This document shows positions 8,159 to 18,479 of a stretch of 64,000 bases of DNA, piece by piece (the first letter of the stretch is position 1; every line of letters starts with the position of its first letter). The DNA is from Sphingopyxis sp. MWB1. Lineage in GTDB: Bacteria; Pseudomonadota; Alphaproteobacteria; Sphingomonadales; Sphingomonadaceae. The notes beneath the pieces are model-generated. The model was not told the DNA's origin. It did not search any database and was given only the letters and a program-made list of their open reading frames with translations. A program made the position numbers and the translations under genes. The stretch is from NCBI RefSeq assembly GCF_000763945.1, contig NZ_JQFJ01000002.1:1787501-1851500 (forward strand), given 5' to 3'.

Positions 8159-9397
8159 TTGAAGATGGCCCTCGACCTCTTTTGCCCGCGCGCTGTCGCC
8201 GCGCACATTGATGTGCGGCGCGCCGTCACGCAGACCGACCGAGATCAGCGCATGGGCGGGAATTTTCGCGGCCTTGTCGAACCGCTTGCGCGGCGAGCCG
8301 GTGGCGACAATCTCGCTGGCAAAGCCCCCGCTGCGAAGCCACGCAAGCTTTTGCATGGCGAGCGCCAGCTGGCTGTCATCCTCAACCGCGATCACCGCGT
8401 CGAGCCGTGGGTCGATACCATCGTCGGCAAGCAGCATCGCCAGCCGCTCAATCCCTGCGGCCCATCCGACCGCTGGAGTGGCGGGGCCGCCCAGATTTTC
8501 GATCAGCCCGTCATAGCGCCCCCCGCCGAGCACCGTGCCCTGCGCGCCCAGCCGGTCGGTGATAAATTCAAAGGCGGTGTGGCGATAATAGTCGAGCCCG
8601 CGCACCAGCCGCGCATTGCGTTCCCACGCGACGCCCGCCGCGTCCAACCCCGACGTGACCGCGCCAAAGAAATCCTGCGCTTCGCTGGTCAGGAACGCGT
8701 CGATGTCGGGCGCGCTGTCGGCGACGGGGCGGTCGCGCGGATCCTTGCTGTCGAGGATGCGCAGGGGATTCTTGTCGAGCCGCGCAAGGCTGTCCTCGCT
8801 GAGTTCGCCCTTGTGCGCTTCAAAATGTTCGACGAGCGCCGCGCGCCACGCATCGCGGCTGGCCGCATCGCCAAGCGTGTTGAGCGTCAGGGTCACGCCC
8901 TCGGCGATCCCCAGCTCCTTCAAAAGCTGGTCGGCGAACACCAGCAGCTCGGCGTCGGCGAGCGGGCTGTCGCTGCCCAGCACTTCGGCGTCGAGCTGGT
9001 GGAACTGGCGATAGCGCCCCTTTTGCGGGCGTTCATAGCGGAACAGCGGCCCGTGCGTCGCGACCTTCAGCGGCGCGAACTGCTGCCAGCCATTGCTGAT
9101 ATAGGCGCGCGCGATCCCGGCGGTAAATTCGGGGCGCAAGGTGATCGATTCGCCGCCGCGATCCTCGAACGAATACATTTCCTTCGACACGACATCGGTG
9201 GTCTCGCCAAGGCTGCGCGCGAAGACGGCGGTGGGCTCGATCACCGGTACCTCGACGCGCTTGAAACCATAAAGGCGGCGCACGCGGTCGAATGTGTCGA
9301 CCACATGCTGAAAACGGTCGGCGAAATCGCCGAGCATATCCTGGGTGCCGCGCACCGGCTGCGGCGCCTTTATCTTCGCCTTTTTATCCTTGCTCAT
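8141..9397 (-). CDS. hisS: Histidyl-tRNA synthetase
   Basis: A 418-residue class II aminoacyl-tRNA synthetase that charges tRNA-His. Motif 1 ([26 protein letters not shown]), motif 2 ([21 protein letters not shown]) and the HisA-specific [15 protein letters not shown] are all present, followed by motif 3 ([29 protein letters not shown]) and a C-terminal anticodon-binding domain. The start [10 protein letters not shown] is chosen because the longer frame upstream only mirrors the divergent peptidase gene. The last residues come from a palindromic repeat that has replaced the original 3' end. Confidence 0.96.
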   Translation of the reverse strand: MSKDKKAKIKAPQPVRGTQDMLGDFADRFQHVVDTFDRVRRLYGFKRVEVPVIEPTAVFARSLGETTDVVSKEMYSFEDRGGESITLRPEFTAGIARAYISNGWQQFAPLKVATHGPLFRYERPQKGRYRQFHQLDAEVLGSDSPLADAELLVFADQLLKELGIAEGVTLTLNTLGDAASRDAWRAALVEHFEAHKGELSEDSLARLDKNPLRILDSKDPRDRPVADSAPDIDAFLTSEAQDFFGAVTSGLDAAGVAWERNARLVRGLDYYRHTAFEFITDRLGAQGTVLGGGRYDGLIENLGGPATPAVGWAAGIERLAMLLADDGIDPRLDAVIAVEDDSQLALAMQKLAWLRSGGFASEIVATGSPRKRFDKAAKIPAHALISVGLRDGAPHINVRGDSARAKEVEGHLQSSPRT

Positions 9398-9493
9398 GCG
9401 CGGCGCGTCTAAAGCTTTTTGGACGAAAGGCAAAGCGTCCATGCGCGCAGGGCGGCTGGACGCGGCGGCCATTTCGCGGCAGAGACGCGGTCC

Positions 9494-11434
9494 ATGAAAA
9501 AAGCAGCTCTTGTCGCGGCGGCCCTGACGGCCGCGCCCATCGCCCTTTTGCCCGCCCTCGCCGCCGCGCAGCCGGGCAACAGCCGTCCGCAGCCGGTGGT
9601 CGAGCCCTATGTCATTCCGCTGCCCGCCGATGAGCCCTATCCCGGCCTGATGCAGCTTCGCGTCGATGCGAGCGACGTGGCGCGCGGGATTTTCCGCGTG
9701 CGCCAGACGATCCCGGTGGCAAAGGCGGGCAAGCTGACTTTGCTTTATCCCGAATGGCTGCCCGGTAAACATGCTCCGCGCGGGGCGATTTCGGGGGTTT
9801 CGGGTTTCAAGCCAAGCGCCAATGGCAAGCCGCTGAGCTGGACGCGCCAGCCGACCGATGTCTATGCCTTTGACGTCGATGTGCCCGAGGGCGTGAAAAA
9901 CATCGACGTCCAGTTCGAATTTCTGTCGCCCGTGCGCGAAAGCGAAGGGCGGATCGTCGTCGCCCCGGCGATGATGAACCTGCAGTGGGAACAGGTGAGC
10001 TTTTACCCCGCGGGCTATTTCACCCGCAATATTCCGGTGCAGCTGGAGGTGACGCTGCCGCAAGGCTGGACGGGGGCGGCGGCGCTCGACGGGCTGAAAG
10101 TCTCCGGCAATCGTTACAGCTATGCGCCGACCAATTATGAAGTGCTGATCGACAGCCCGATGTTTGCGGGCGCGCATTTCCAGAAATGGGATCTGGGACA
10201 GAATGTCACGCTGAACGTTGTGGCCGACGAGCCGCAATATCTGGCCGCCAGCCCCGACCATATCGCGCGCCACGCGGCGCTGGTGTCCGAAGCGGTGGCG
10301 CTGTTCGGGGTGCGCCATTTCGACCGCTATGAATTTCTGCTCGCGCTGACCGAGGAAATGGGCGGCATCGGACTGGAGCATCATCGGTCGAGCGAAAACA
10401 GCCGCAAGCCCGATTATTTCACCAAATGGGACGAGCATGGCGCCGACCGCGGGCTGTTGCCGCACGAGCTGGTGCATAGCTGGAACGGCAAATATCGCCG
10501 CCCGGCGAAGCTGTGGACCCCCGATTATCGCACGCCGATGCAGGATAATCTTTTGTGGGTTTATGAAGGACAGACGAGTTTCTGGGACCTCGTGCTGGGC
10601 GCGCGGTCGGGGATGCAGTCAAAGGAGCTGGTGCTGGGCGAACTTGCCAGCAATGCGGCCTTTTACAGCATCCAGCCGGGCCGCGCTTGGCGCTCGGTCG
10701 AGGATACGACGCTCGACCCGATTATCGCCGCGCGCAAGCCGCGCCCCTTTGCCAGCGCCACGCGCACCGAGGATTATTATAACGAAGGCGCGCTGATGTG
10801 GCTGGAGGCGGACATGCTGATCCGCCGCGCGACCAACAATAAAAAGTCGCTCGACGATTTTGCGCGCAGCTTCTTTGGCGGAAAGGAAGGCGACTGGGGG
10901 CAGGTCGGATATGAATTTGACGATGTCGTCGCTGCGCTGAACGCTGTTCACGCCTATGACTGGGCGAGCTTTATGAGCGAGCGCATGCAGGATGCGGGAC
11001 GCCCCGCGCCCGTGGGCGGGATCGAAGGCGCGGGCTATCGCCTCGTCTGGCGCGACAAGCCCAATGTGTCCGACCGCGAGAAAATGGCGAGCGCCAAAAA
11101 TGCCAATCTGGTCCATTCGCTGGGACTGGTGATCGACAAAAATGGCGTCGCGGGCAGCATCCTGTGGGATGGCCCTGCCTTTCGCGCCGATATCGTCAAC
11201 GGCACCAAGATATTGGCGGTCGATGGCATGAGCTATAGCCGCGAGCGGATCGAGGCAGCGATCAAGGCCGCCGCCGACGGCAAAACCCCGATCAAGCTGC
11301 TGGTCGAACGCGACGGCCGCTATCGCGAGGTCGCCATTCCCTATCATGGCGGGCTGCGCTGGCCGCACCTTGAAAAAGTGGGGAGTGGCCCCGACTGGTT
11401 CGATCGGCTATTGGCGCCGCGCCGCAAATTATAG
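9494..11434 (+). CDS. M61-family metallopeptidase with PDZ domain
   Basis: About 646 residues with a signal peptide ([25 protein letters not shown]). The N-terminal beta-rich domain and thermolysin-like domain match M61 glycyl-aminopeptidase-type proteins. The zinc site is [10 protein letters not shown] (HExxH from residue 324), with the third ligand Glu in [15 protein letters not shown] domain follows towards the C-terminus ([35 protein letters not shown]). It is predicted periplasmic, releasing N-terminal residues from peptides. ppa follows 26 bp later in the same direction. The ATG at 9494 is preferred over the longer frame because it starts the signal peptide. Confidence 0.9.
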   Translation: MKKAALVAAALTAAPIALLPALAAAQPGNSRPQPVVEPYVIPLPADEPYPGLMQLRVDASDVARGIFRVRQTIPVAKAGKLTLLYPEWLPGKHAPRGAISGVSGFKPSANGKPLSWTRQPTDVYAFDVDVPEGVKNIDVQFEFLSPVRESEGRIVVAPAMMNLQWEQVSFYPAGYFTRNIPVQLEVTLPQGWTGAAALDGLKVSGNRYSYAPTNYEVLIDSPMFAGAHFQKWDLGQNVTLNVVADEPQYLAASPDHIARHAALVSEAVALFGVRHFDRYEFLLALTEEMGGIGLEHHRSSENSRKPDYFTKWDEHGADRGLLPHELVHSWNGKYRRPAKLWTPDYRTPMQDNLLWVYEGQTSFWDLVLGARSGMQSKELVLGELASNAAFYSIQPGRAWRSVEDTTLDPIIAARKPRPFASATRTEDYYNEGALMWLEADMLIRRATNNKKSLDDFARSFFGGKEGDWGQVGYEFDDVVAALNAVHAYDWASFMSERMQDAGRPAPVGGIEGAGYRLVWRDKPNVSDREKMASAKNANLVHSLGLVIDKNGVAGSILWDGPAFRADIVNGTKILAVDGMSYSRERIEAAIKAAADGKTPIKLLVERDGRYREVAIPYHGGLRWPHLEKVGSGPDWFDRLLAPRRKL

Positions 11435-11460
11435 AATCACAAATCAAGGATATTCTCCCA

Positions 11461-11996
11461 TGCGCATCGACCTGATTCCTGCCGGCGACAGTCCGCCGGA
11501 CAGCCTCAACGTGCTGATCGAAGTTCCGATCGGCGGCGAGCCGGTGAAATATGAATTCGACAAGGCGTCAGGGGCGCTGTTCGTCGACCGTTTCCTGCAC
11601 ACGCCGATGCGTTATCCCGCCAATTACGGCTTTATCCCGCACACGCTGGGCGATGATGGCGATCCGCTCGACGCGCTCGTCGTCGCGCGCTCACCCGTGG
11701 TCGCGGGCGCGGTGGTCAAATGCCGCCCGATCGGCGTCTTGAAGATGGAGGATGACGGCGGCGGCGATGAAAAGCTGCTCTGCGTCCCCGTCAACAAGAC
11801 CTTCCCTTATTACAAGGATGTCGCGAGCTATCAGGACATGCCGCCGATCGTGTTGCAGCAGATCGAGCATTTCTTTGCCCATTACAAGGATCTGGAACCC
11901 GGCAAATGGGTGAAGCTGGGCGGCTGGGGCGATGTCGACGAGGCGAAGCAGATCATCCTCGAAGGCATTGAGCGCGCGCAGACCAAGGGCTTTTAA
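11461..11996 (+). CDS. ppa: Inorganic pyrophosphatase
   Basis: A 178-residue family I soluble pyrophosphatase that hydrolyses pyrophosphate from biosynthetic reactions. The signature DDGDPLDALVV (metal-binding Asp residues) and the preceding YPANYGFIPHTLG are intact, as is KYEFDK near the N-terminus and the C-terminal HYKDLEPGKWVKLGGWGD. Length is typical. The start MRIDLIPAGD has upstream AAGGA. It is probably cotranscribed with the M61 peptidase. A small CCCC/GGGG hairpin follows its stop. Confidence 0.97.
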
Positions 11997-12033
11997 TCCG
12001 CAAAGGCGCCCATCCCCGAATCAGGGGAAGCGG

Positions 12034-13386
12034 CTATCCTCCATTATCCGGCGCCCGTTCCGCATCCTGCGGGGCGGGCGCTTTTTCATCGCGCGCGGCG
12101 CCGATCGCGTCGAGCGCCTCCGGCGACAGGCTGCGCAGATGAAGGTCGCGCTGCGGATAGGGAAGCTCGATCCCCGCTTCCTTGAACCGGTCCCATATCC
12201 CCATGAAGACATGGCCCTTGATATTGCCAAGCCCGCTTTCGGGATCGCGAATCCAGAAGCGCAGTTCATGGTCGACGCTGCTGTTGCCGAAACCAGTGAT
12301 CCAGCAGACGGGCGCCGGATCGGTGAGCACGCGCGGGGCGGCGGCCGCGGCCTCTATCATCAATTTCTGCGCAAGATGCAGGTCGGCGTCATAGCTGACC
12401 CCGACCTTGATCCGCACGCGCACTTCGCGGTTCGAATAGCTCCAGTTTTCGACCCTTTCGGTCATCATCAATTCATTGGGGACAAGATGCTCCATTCCGT
12501 CGCGGGTGATGACCGAAACCGCGCGCACGCCAATCTTGTTCACCCGCCCCACCGAATCGGCGATGACGACGACATCGCCGGGCTTGATCGAACGATCCAT
12601 CAGCAGGATGATGCCGGCGATCAGATTGCCAAAGGTTTTCTGAAGGCCGAAACCCACCGCCAGCCCCAGCGCCCCCGAAAAAACCGCAAAGGCAGTAAGG
12701 TCGATTCCCAGAAGGTCGATGCCGATAAAAAAGGCCGCGACTAGAATGACCACCCCGGCGATTTTCTCGATCAGCAATTGCTGGGTCGCATCCAGTTCGC
12801 GCGCGCCATTGCCGCGCACCAGCCGGTGCACAACCCGGTTGCCGATTCGCACCAGCAGGAACAGAATCAGCAAGGTGAGCAGGATATGGACCGCCGCGAG
12901 CAGCGAGAAATGAAAGCGCCCGATGGTGAAGCCGATGGCGTCGAGCCGGTGCTGCAACGACGTAAGCCCGCCCATGCTGTGCGACAGAAGGGCGACGAAG
13001 GTCACGGCCGCCGCCACCAGCGCAGGCCCCCGCCCGACCCCCACGCCGACGACAAGATTGCGAACGGTCGCCGCCGCGGCAAAAGCAACGACGCAGTCGA
13101 GCAGGAGCGCGGCGTAAGGATCCCACGCGTGCAGCCCCCGCGCCGTCGCCACCAGCAGCAATGCCGAGAGCCAGCCGAAAAAGGGTGGCGCGCGATTGGC
13201 CAGCGGCCCCTGCCCCGGCAGATCGCGCCCGTCGAGCCAGTCGCTGAGGCGCGGCCCCAGATAGCGCCGCACCAGCCAGCCCCCGAACAGGGCGAGCCCC
13301 GCCAACGCACCGGCAAAGCCGATTTCGGCAATCTGCGCCTCGGCCAGTCGCGGCAGTCCCAGGCGCTCGAGCAGGGGGGCGATCAT
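12034..13386 (-). CDS. MscS-type mechanosensitive ion channel
   Basis: A 450-residue inner-membrane protein. Several N-terminal membrane segments precede the MscS core: pore-lining TM3 (LTAFAVFSGALGLAVGFGLQKTFGNLIAGIILLMDRSIKPGD), then the beta domain (VVVIADSVGRVNKIGVRAVSVITRDGMEHLVPN) and the alpha/beta cage. These channels open under membrane tension to release solutes during osmotic downshock. The start ATG overlaps the stop of metC by 4 nt (ATGA), so translation is coupled. Which osmolytes it passes is not inferable. Confidence 0.92.
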   Translation of the reverse strand: MIAPLLERLGLPRLAEAQIAEIGFAGALAGLALFGGWLVRRYLGPRLSDWLDGRDLPGQGPLANRAPPFFGWLSALLLVATARGLHAWDPYAALLLDCVVAFAAAATVRNLVVGVGVGRGPALVAAAVTFVALLSHSMGGLTSLQHRLDAIGFTIGRFHFSLLAAVHILLTLLILFLLVRIGNRVVHRLVRGNGARELDATQQLLIEKIAGVVILVAAFFIGIDLLGIDLTAFAVFSGALGLAVGFGLQKTFGNLIAGIILLMDRSIKPGDVVVIADSVGRVNKIGVRAVSVITRDGMEHLVPNELMMTERVENWSYSNREVRVRIKVGVSYDADLHLAQKLMIEAAAAAPRVLTDPAPVCWITGFGNSSVDHELRFWIRDPESGLGNIKGHVFMGIWDRFKEAGIELPYPQRDLHLRSLSPEALDAIGAARDEKAPAPQDAERAPDNGG

Positions 13387-14594
13387 ATTGCCCCCTCCAT
13401 CGCTGCAAAGCCGCGCGACAGATCGTCGATCAGGTCGGCGGGATCTTCGAGCCCGATCGACAGGCGGACGAGCGGGTCGGGGTCGCTCCACTCGGTTGCG
13501 GTGCGCAGCCCCGCAGGATCGCAGGGAACGGCAAGGCTTTCAAAACCGCCCCAGCTATAGCCGATTCCGAAATGGGCAAGCGCGTCGACAAATTGTGCGC
13601 GCGTCGCATCATCGGCGCCTTTGAGCGTGAAGCCGAACAGGCCGCTCGCGCCCGCAAAATCGCGCCGCCACAGCGCATGGCCCGGATCATCGGGAAGTGC
13701 GGGATGGAGCACCCGCCCGACCTGCGACTGTTCGGCCAGCCAGCGGGCGACGGCGAGGCCATTTTCGCCATGCCGCTGCAAACGCACATCGAGCGTGCGC
13801 AGCCCGCGGAGCATCAGCGCGCATTCATCGGGCGAGACCGACTGGCCAAGCTGATAGGCCGCCTGTCGCAGCCGCGGCCACGGCGCGCGCGTGGCGGTGA
13901 GGCTGCCCATCATCGCATCGCTGTGGCCGCCGACATATTTGGTGAGGCTCATCATCGTCACATCGACGCCGTGGCGCATCGCCGGAAACAACAGCGGCGT
14001 CGCCCATGTATTGTCGAGCATCGTCACAATGTCGCGTTCGCGGGCGATGGCGGTGATGGCGGGAATATCCTGAACCTCAAAGGTCAGGCTGCCCGGCGAT
14101 TCGAGGAAGATCAGCCTTGTTTCGGGGCGGATCAGGTCGGCGATACCCGCGCCGATGCACGGATCATAATAGCTGGTCGTCACGCCATAGCGGGCGAGCA
14201 TGCCGTCACAAAAGGCCCGGGTCGGCTCATAGACGCTGTCGACCATCAACAGATGGTCGCCGGGCGCGAGCAACGCGAGAAGCCCCGCCGAAATGGCCGC
14301 GACGCCGGACGGGTAAAGCAAAGTGCCTTCGGCCCCCGGCTCCAGCCCGGTCAGGGCATCAGCCAGCGCCCAGACGGTGGGCGTGCCGCGCCGGCCATAG
14401 AAAAGCCGGTCGTGGGTCGCATGACCCCGCGCTTTCAGATCGGCGACATTGTCATAGAGAATCGTCGAAGCGCGCCAGACCGGCGGATTGACGATCCCGC
14501 CGCCAAGCCGGGGGTCGCCGGTCCATTCGGGGCGGCGCCCGCCCTGAACCAATTGGGTGGCGGGGCGAAGCGCATCTTTCGGGCGATCAGTCAT
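13383..14594 (-). CDS. metC: Cystathionine beta-lyase
   Basis: A 403-residue PLP enzyme of the Cys/Met metabolism family, cleaving cystathionine to homocysteine, pyruvate and ammonia in methionine synthesis. The PLP lysine lies in MSLTKYVGGHSD; PSGVAAIS and the Asp of MLDNTWATPLL are conserved. The IVNPPVWRAST and FYGRRGTPTVWAL blocks favour the beta-lyase subtype. It is preceded by chrA and sseA in the same orientation and coupled to the downstream MscS-like gene. The gap to chrA is only 21 bp, leaving no room for a riboswitch. Confidence 0.92.
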   Translation of the reverse strand: MTDRPKDALRPATQLVQGGRRPEWTGDPRLGGGIVNPPVWRASTILYDNVADLKARGHATHDRLFYGRRGTPTVWALADALTGLEPGAEGTLLYPSGVAAISAGLLALLAPGDHLLMVDSVYEPTRAFCDGMLARYGVTTSYYDPCIGAGIADLIRPETRLIFLESPGSLTFEVQDIPAITAIARERDIVTMLDNTWATPLLFPAMRHGVDVTMMSLTKYVGGHSDAMMGSLTATRAPWPRLRQAAYQLGQSVSPDECALMLRGLRTLDVRLQRHGENGLAVARWLAEQSQVGRVLHPALPDDPGHALWRRDFAGASGLFGFTLKGADDATRAQFVDALAHFGIGYSWGGFESLAVPCDPAGLRTATEWSDPDPLVRLSIGLEDPADLIDDLSRGFAAMEGAI

Positions 14595-14615
14595 GCCCCT
14601 CTTGTGAACCGAGGC

Positions 14616-15962
14616 TCAGCCAAAATCCAGTAGCGGGGCCAAAAGGGTCCAGAGAATCCCGCCGACGGCGCAGCAAGCCAGCAGCGTGAGGACATTGAAG
14701 CGCCATCGGAAAAGCAGCAGAAAGGCCAGCGCCGCGAGTGCCGCGGCCGCCCCGTCGAGGCTTGATAACATCGGCAACTGCGCCTTCACCGGTCCGGCGC
14801 TAACGACGGTGAGGCGCTCGAAAAGCGTATGCAGCGCAAACCACAAGGACAGATTGGCGATGACCCCGACCACCGCCGCCGTCACCGCCGCCAGCGCCCC
14901 GCGCACCGCGGGCGCACGTTCGAGCCGGTCGATCCATGGCGCAAAGGTAAAAATCCACAAGAAACAGGGCGCAAAGGTCGCCCAGAGCGTTACCCCCGCA
15001 CCGAGCAATCCGGCGATCCAGGGAGTGAAGGGCGCGGCATCGCGCCACGCGGCGATAAAACCGACAAATTGGGTGACGAGGATCAGCGGCCCGGGCGTCG
15101 TTTCGGCAAGGCCGAGGCCATCGGCCATTTCAGCGGGGCGCAGCCAGCCGAGGCCGGACACCCCCTCCTGCGCCATATAGGCGAGCGCGGCATAGGCGCC
15201 GCCGAAACTGACCACGGCAAGTTGCGAGAAAAAGGCCCCAATGTCCCACAGCACATGATCACGGCCGAGCAGCAGGAGGATGAGCAGCAGCGGAGCGGCC
15301 CAGATCATGCCCCACAGCATCAGCGCCGACAGGCTCTGCCGCCATGGCTGCCCTGCGTCTTTCCCGCCCGCTTTGGCCCCGAGCGGGGCGAGGCCCAGCA
15401 TCGCCGGACGCCAGCGCGCCGCCGCCGCGCCAGTCGCCAGCGCCGCGAGGATCACGACCGGAAAGGGCAAGGCAAAGATAGCCAGCGCGGCAAAGGCCGA
15501 AACCGCAATGGCGCGGCGCAGCGGTGTCGTCAGCGCACGCGCCGAAATACGAATCAGCGCCTGAACGACAATGGCGAGCACCGCCGCCTTGATCCCCAGA
15601 AACAGCGCCTCGAACCAGCCGACCCCCGCCGCCGCCACATAGAGCGCCGACAGAAGCAGCATGAGCAAGGCGCCGGGCAGGATGAAAAGCATTCCGGCGA
15701 CCAGCCCGCCCGCCAGCCCATGCAGCCGCCAGCCGATCCATGTCGCAAGCTGCTGCGCCTCTGGCCCCGGAAGCAGGCTGCAGAAATTAAGCGCGTGGAG
15801 AAAGGCGCCTTCGTCGATCCATTGACGGTCATCGACGATTTCGCGGTGCATCAGCGCGATCTGCCCCGCCGGGCCGCCGAAGCTGAGAAAGCCGATCCGC
15901 GTGAAACAGCGGACCAGCGCCCCGAAATCGGGGGAAGGCGGGGCGTCGGTAGCGGTCGTCAC
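14616..15962 (-). CDS. chrA: Chromate transporter ChrA (full-length, two-domain)
   Basis: A 448-residue membrane protein with two homologous halves, as in long-chain CHR-family transporters that expel chromate. The N-terminal half has FTRIGFLSFGGPAGQIALMHRE and LNFCSLLPGPEAQQLATWIGW; the C-terminal half repeats the pattern (AVVSFGGAYAALAYMAQE, LAETTPGPLILVTQFVGF). Start is a GTG 17 nt after the sseA stop, because the longer frame would overlap sseA widely. It is adjacent to sseA and metC; chromate mimics sulfate, so the sulfur context fits but is only suggestive. Confidence 0.92.
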   Translation of the reverse strand: MTTATDAPPSPDFGALVRCFTRIGFLSFGGPAGQIALMHREIVDDRQWIDEGAFLHALNFCSLLPGPEAQQLATWIGWRLHGLAGGLVAGMLFILPGALLMLLLSALYVAAAGVGWFEALFLGIKAAVLAIVVQALIRISARALTTPLRRAIAVSAFAALAIFALPFPVVILAALATGAAAARWRPAMLGLAPLGAKAGGKDAGQPWRQSLSALMLWGMIWAAPLLLILLLLGRDHVLWDIGAFFSQLAVVSFGGAYAALAYMAQEGVSGLGWLRPAEMADGLGLAETTPGPLILVTQFVGFIAAWRDAAPFTPWIAGLLGAGVTLWATFAPCFLWIFTFAPWIDRLERAPAVRGALAAVTAAVVGVIANLSLWFALHTLFERLTVVSAGPVKAQLPMLSSLDGAAAALAALAFLLLFRWRFNVLTLLACCAVGGILWTLLAPLLDFG

Positions 15963-15978
15963 CGACGCCCCGGCTATG

Positions 15979-16821
15979 TCAGGCGGCGCCGGTCGCCTTG
16001 GGCGTCGCGGGATCGGCGCCCCATTCGGTCCAGCTGCCATCATAGACGGCAACATCTTCCTTGCCGAGCAGATGCGCCCCAAAGGCAATCACGGCGGCAG
16101 TCATGCCGCTGCCGCAGGTTGCGACGAGCGGCTTGGCCAGATCGATACCCGCGGCGCCGAAAGCGGCCTTCAATTCGTCGCCCTGTTTCCACGTGCCATC
16201 GGCGTTGAACAATTCACTGTGCGGCAGGCTGCGCGATCCGGGGATATGGCCGGGGGCCATGCCGGGACGGGGGTCGCGTTCCTCGCCGGTGAAGCGCGCC
16301 GCAGGGCGGGCATCGACCACCTGTTCGGCGGCGCTTTCGGTGTTGGCGAGCATCTCTTCCTTGGTCCGCACCGCCTTGGCATCGCGCCACACGGTGAAAT
16401 GGCGATGGCGCAGCGTCTGCTTGCCCATTTCGAGCGCGCGTCCCTCGGCCTTCCATTTGGCGAGACCGCCGTCGAGCAGCGCGACATCATGCGCGCCGAA
16501 CAATTTGAGCAGCCACCAGGCGCGCGCCGCACTTTTCAGCGGGCTGTCGTCATAGATGACAATGCGGCTGCCATCGCCAAGGCCGAGCGACTGCATACGG
16601 CTGGCGAATTTTTCCGGCGGGGGCGCCATATTTTCAATATCGCTGGAGCTGTCGGTCAATTCCTCCAGATCCATGAACACCGCACCGGGAATGTGGCCAG
16701 CCTCATATTCGGCGCGCGCGTCGCGGTCACTGCCGCCCATAAATTTCGTCGCATCGACGACCCGCAGGTCCGATGCCCCCAGTTCGCGTTCCAGCCATTC
16801 GGTTGAGACCAAGGCGTCCAT
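15979..16821 (-). CDS. sseA: 3-mercaptopyruvate sulfurtransferase
   Basis: A 280-residue protein of two rhodanese domains. The catalytic Cys lies in VATCGSGMTA, the CG[S/T]G[V/M]TA loop that marks mercaptopyruvate sulfurtransferases rather than thiosulfate rhodaneses. The N-terminal inactive domain shows GHIPGAVFMDLEELTD, mirrored by GHIPGSRSLPHSELF in the C-terminal domain. It transfers sulfur from mercaptopyruvate to acceptors such as thiols or cyanide. It heads a leftward run with chrA, metC and an MscS-type channel. Confidence 0.95.
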   Translation of the reverse strand: MDALVSTEWLERELGASDLRVVDATKFMGGSDRDARAEYEAGHIPGAVFMDLEELTDSSSDIENMAPPPEKFASRMQSLGLGDGSRIVIYDDSPLKSAARAWWLLKLFGAHDVALLDGGLAKWKAEGRALEMGKQTLRHRHFTVWRDAKAVRTKEEMLANTESAAEQVVDARPAARFTGEERDPRPGMAPGHIPGSRSLPHSELFNADGTWKQGDELKAAFGAAGIDLAKPLVATCGSGMTAAVIAFGAHLLGKEDVAVYDGSWTEWGADPATPKATGAA

Positions 16822-16925
16822 GTCATGCTCCTATTGCGACCCGCGGCGGAACGTCTGCGTGTTCCTTCCGTCGGCCATCCTGCGTCATCTTTGCTGGGGA
16901 AGGCCGAGCAGCCTATGCCCCACGT

Positions 16926-16943
16926 CATGCTTTTTCAAGCATG
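16926..16943. promoter_or_regulatory. Perfect hairpin upstream of sseA
   Basis: CATGCTT and AAGCATG arms flank TTTC in the 203-bp gap between the Pro-rich membrane protein gene and sseA. It could be a factor-binding dyad for sseA or a weak terminator for the upstream gene; there is no strong oligo-T run on either strand. Nothing else of note was seen in this gap. Confidence 0.3.
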
Positions 16944-17024
16944 CAACTGATGTGCCCCAGCCGATGGTGCGCCGCAACAGAAAAGCGAGAAAAAAGGCGT
17001 AGCGTCCCCGCCGCGCGGTGCGCC

Positions 17025-18479
17025 CTATTGGCGGCGCTGGATCGCGGTGGCGCGCGCACCGGGGCGGTCGACGGCGTGGGCGACGCGGTCGAGCGGCAGC
17101 GGCCCGAGCTTGTCCCCCGCCCCCGCGATCGGCGCGCGGCCCAGTACGAAGCTGCCCGCAATCTGGCCGAAAGCCTCGCCGGGCCCATCCCAATGATAGG
17201 TCACGTCAAAGGCAAGCACGGGGACCAGCATGGGCCGCCCGCCGATCATCAGCGGCTCAACCGTGGCGCGCGGCAGGCTGACGTCGGTGGACAGGCGCTC
17301 GCTCGCGCCGGGGGCGAGCAGAATATCGTCGCGCACCACGCTGCCCCCCGCCCCGTCGAAGAAGCGCGCGAGCACGGGTTCGGACATCGCCGATCCCTGA
17401 CCAAAGGCCACGCGAACCATCAGCCCGGTCGCCGCCAGCGGTCCTGTATTGGTGACGGTGAGCACCAGCCCGACCGCGACATGATCGGCCTCGATCCGGA
17501 TCGAGCGGACGTCGAGCGCCATGGTGACCTGCGCGCGATGCGCGGCCATGTGTTCGTCGGGAACGCGGGTGACGAGCGGACTGCCGCTGCGCGCCGGAGT
17601 CGGCGCCGCCGGGGCCGCGCGGCGCGGCGCGGCGACCGGGGCGGGCGGTGCATCCGGTGCGGGCGGCGTGGCGGCTTGCGGTGCGGTGGGCACGGCGGGA
17701 CGCGCGGGCGTCTCCGGCTCTGACGGCGGCGGCGGAGGCGGTAGCGGTGACGCCTGCTCTTCGGCGCTGTCCTCGGCCGGGGGCGCTACCGGGCGGCGGC
17801 GCCAATACCAGACCCCCGCGCCAAGCGCGGCGAGCCCCGCGAGGAGCCAGCCCCATAGCGGCACATCCTGTCCGTCCGAGGGCCGTGAAGGTGCAGGGGT
17901 CGCCGCTGATTCGCTCCCCCCTTGCTCGGCGGAAGGCAGGAAGGGTTCCGCGCTGTCGTCGGTGGTCGCAGGCGAATCTATGCTCTCCCCGGCCGGCGCC
18001 GTCGCTTCATCGGGCGCGGGTTGCGGTGCGGGCGCGGAAGGCAGCGGCGCGGCGACCGGGCGCGCGGCGGATGGCGCGGGCGTCGGGGTCGGCGTGGCGC
18101 GCGGAGCAGGCGCAGGCGTCGCACGCGGTTCGGGGGCGGGCCGCGGGGCGGGCTGCGTCGGTGCGGGACGCGGCGCCGACGGGGTCGGCGCAGGGGTCGG
18201 CACGCCGGGCCGCTCGCCGGGGGCAAGCGGCGGCAGGCCATTGTTGCTCGGCCCCTGAACCCCGGACGCACGCCCGTCATTGGCCGGGGGAAGGGTGATT
18301 TCAATGGGGCGCGTCGGCGGCGGGGAGAGCGTGGGTGCGGGCGCCGCTGCCCCGCTGCTCCCATCCTGCTGGGCGTGGAGCGGGACCGGCGCTGCCGCCC
18401 CTGCCACCAGTGCCATCGCCGTGAGCGTAGCGGTCGAAGCGGCCCGTCCGCTGATTTTATCGGCCCGAATTTTCTTCAT
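17025..18479 (-). CDS. Pro/Ala-rich single-TM envelope protein of unknown function
   Basis: About 484 residues from MKKIRADK. A signal-peptide-like start (ALVAGAAAPVPLHAQ) is followed by a 220-residue Pro/Ala/Thr-rich low-complexity region, one transmembrane helix (WGWLLAGLAALGAGVWYW, then RRR), a second Pro-rich linker, and a C-terminal folded beta-rich domain of about 160 residues (IRIEADHVAVGLVLTVTNTGPLAAT ... APGASERLSTDVSLP). The order implies a periplasmic disordered segment and a cytoplasmic folded domain. No family is recognised. It diverges from queF with a 120-bp gap. Confidence 0.75.
   Translation of the reverse strand: MKKIRADKISGRAASTATLTAMALVAGAAAPVPLHAQQDGSSGAAAPAPTLSPPPTRPIEITLPPANDGRASGVQGPSNNGLPPLAPGERPGVPTPAPTPSAPRPAPTQPAPRPAPEPRATPAPAPRATPTPTPAPSAARPVAAPLPSAPAPQPAPDEATAPAGESIDSPATTDDSAEPFLPSAEQGGSESAATPAPSRPSDGQDVPLWGWLLAGLAALGAGVWYWRRRPVAPPAEDSAEEQASPLPPPPPPSEPETPARPAVPTAPQAATPPAPDAPPAPVAAPRRAAPAAPTPARSGSPLVTRVPDEHMAAHRAQVTMALDVRSIRIEADHVAVGLVLTVTNTGPLAATGLMVRVAFGQGSAMSEPVLARFFDGAGGSVVRDDILLAPGASERLSTDVSLPRATVEPLMIGGRPMLVPVLAFDVTYHWDGPGEAFGQIAGSFVLGRAPIAGAGDKLGPLPLDRVAHAVDRPGARATAIQRRQ

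Noticed and set aside
14595..14615. SAM riboswitch upstream of metC
   Set aside because: The gap to chrA is 21 bp, too short for any riboswitch.
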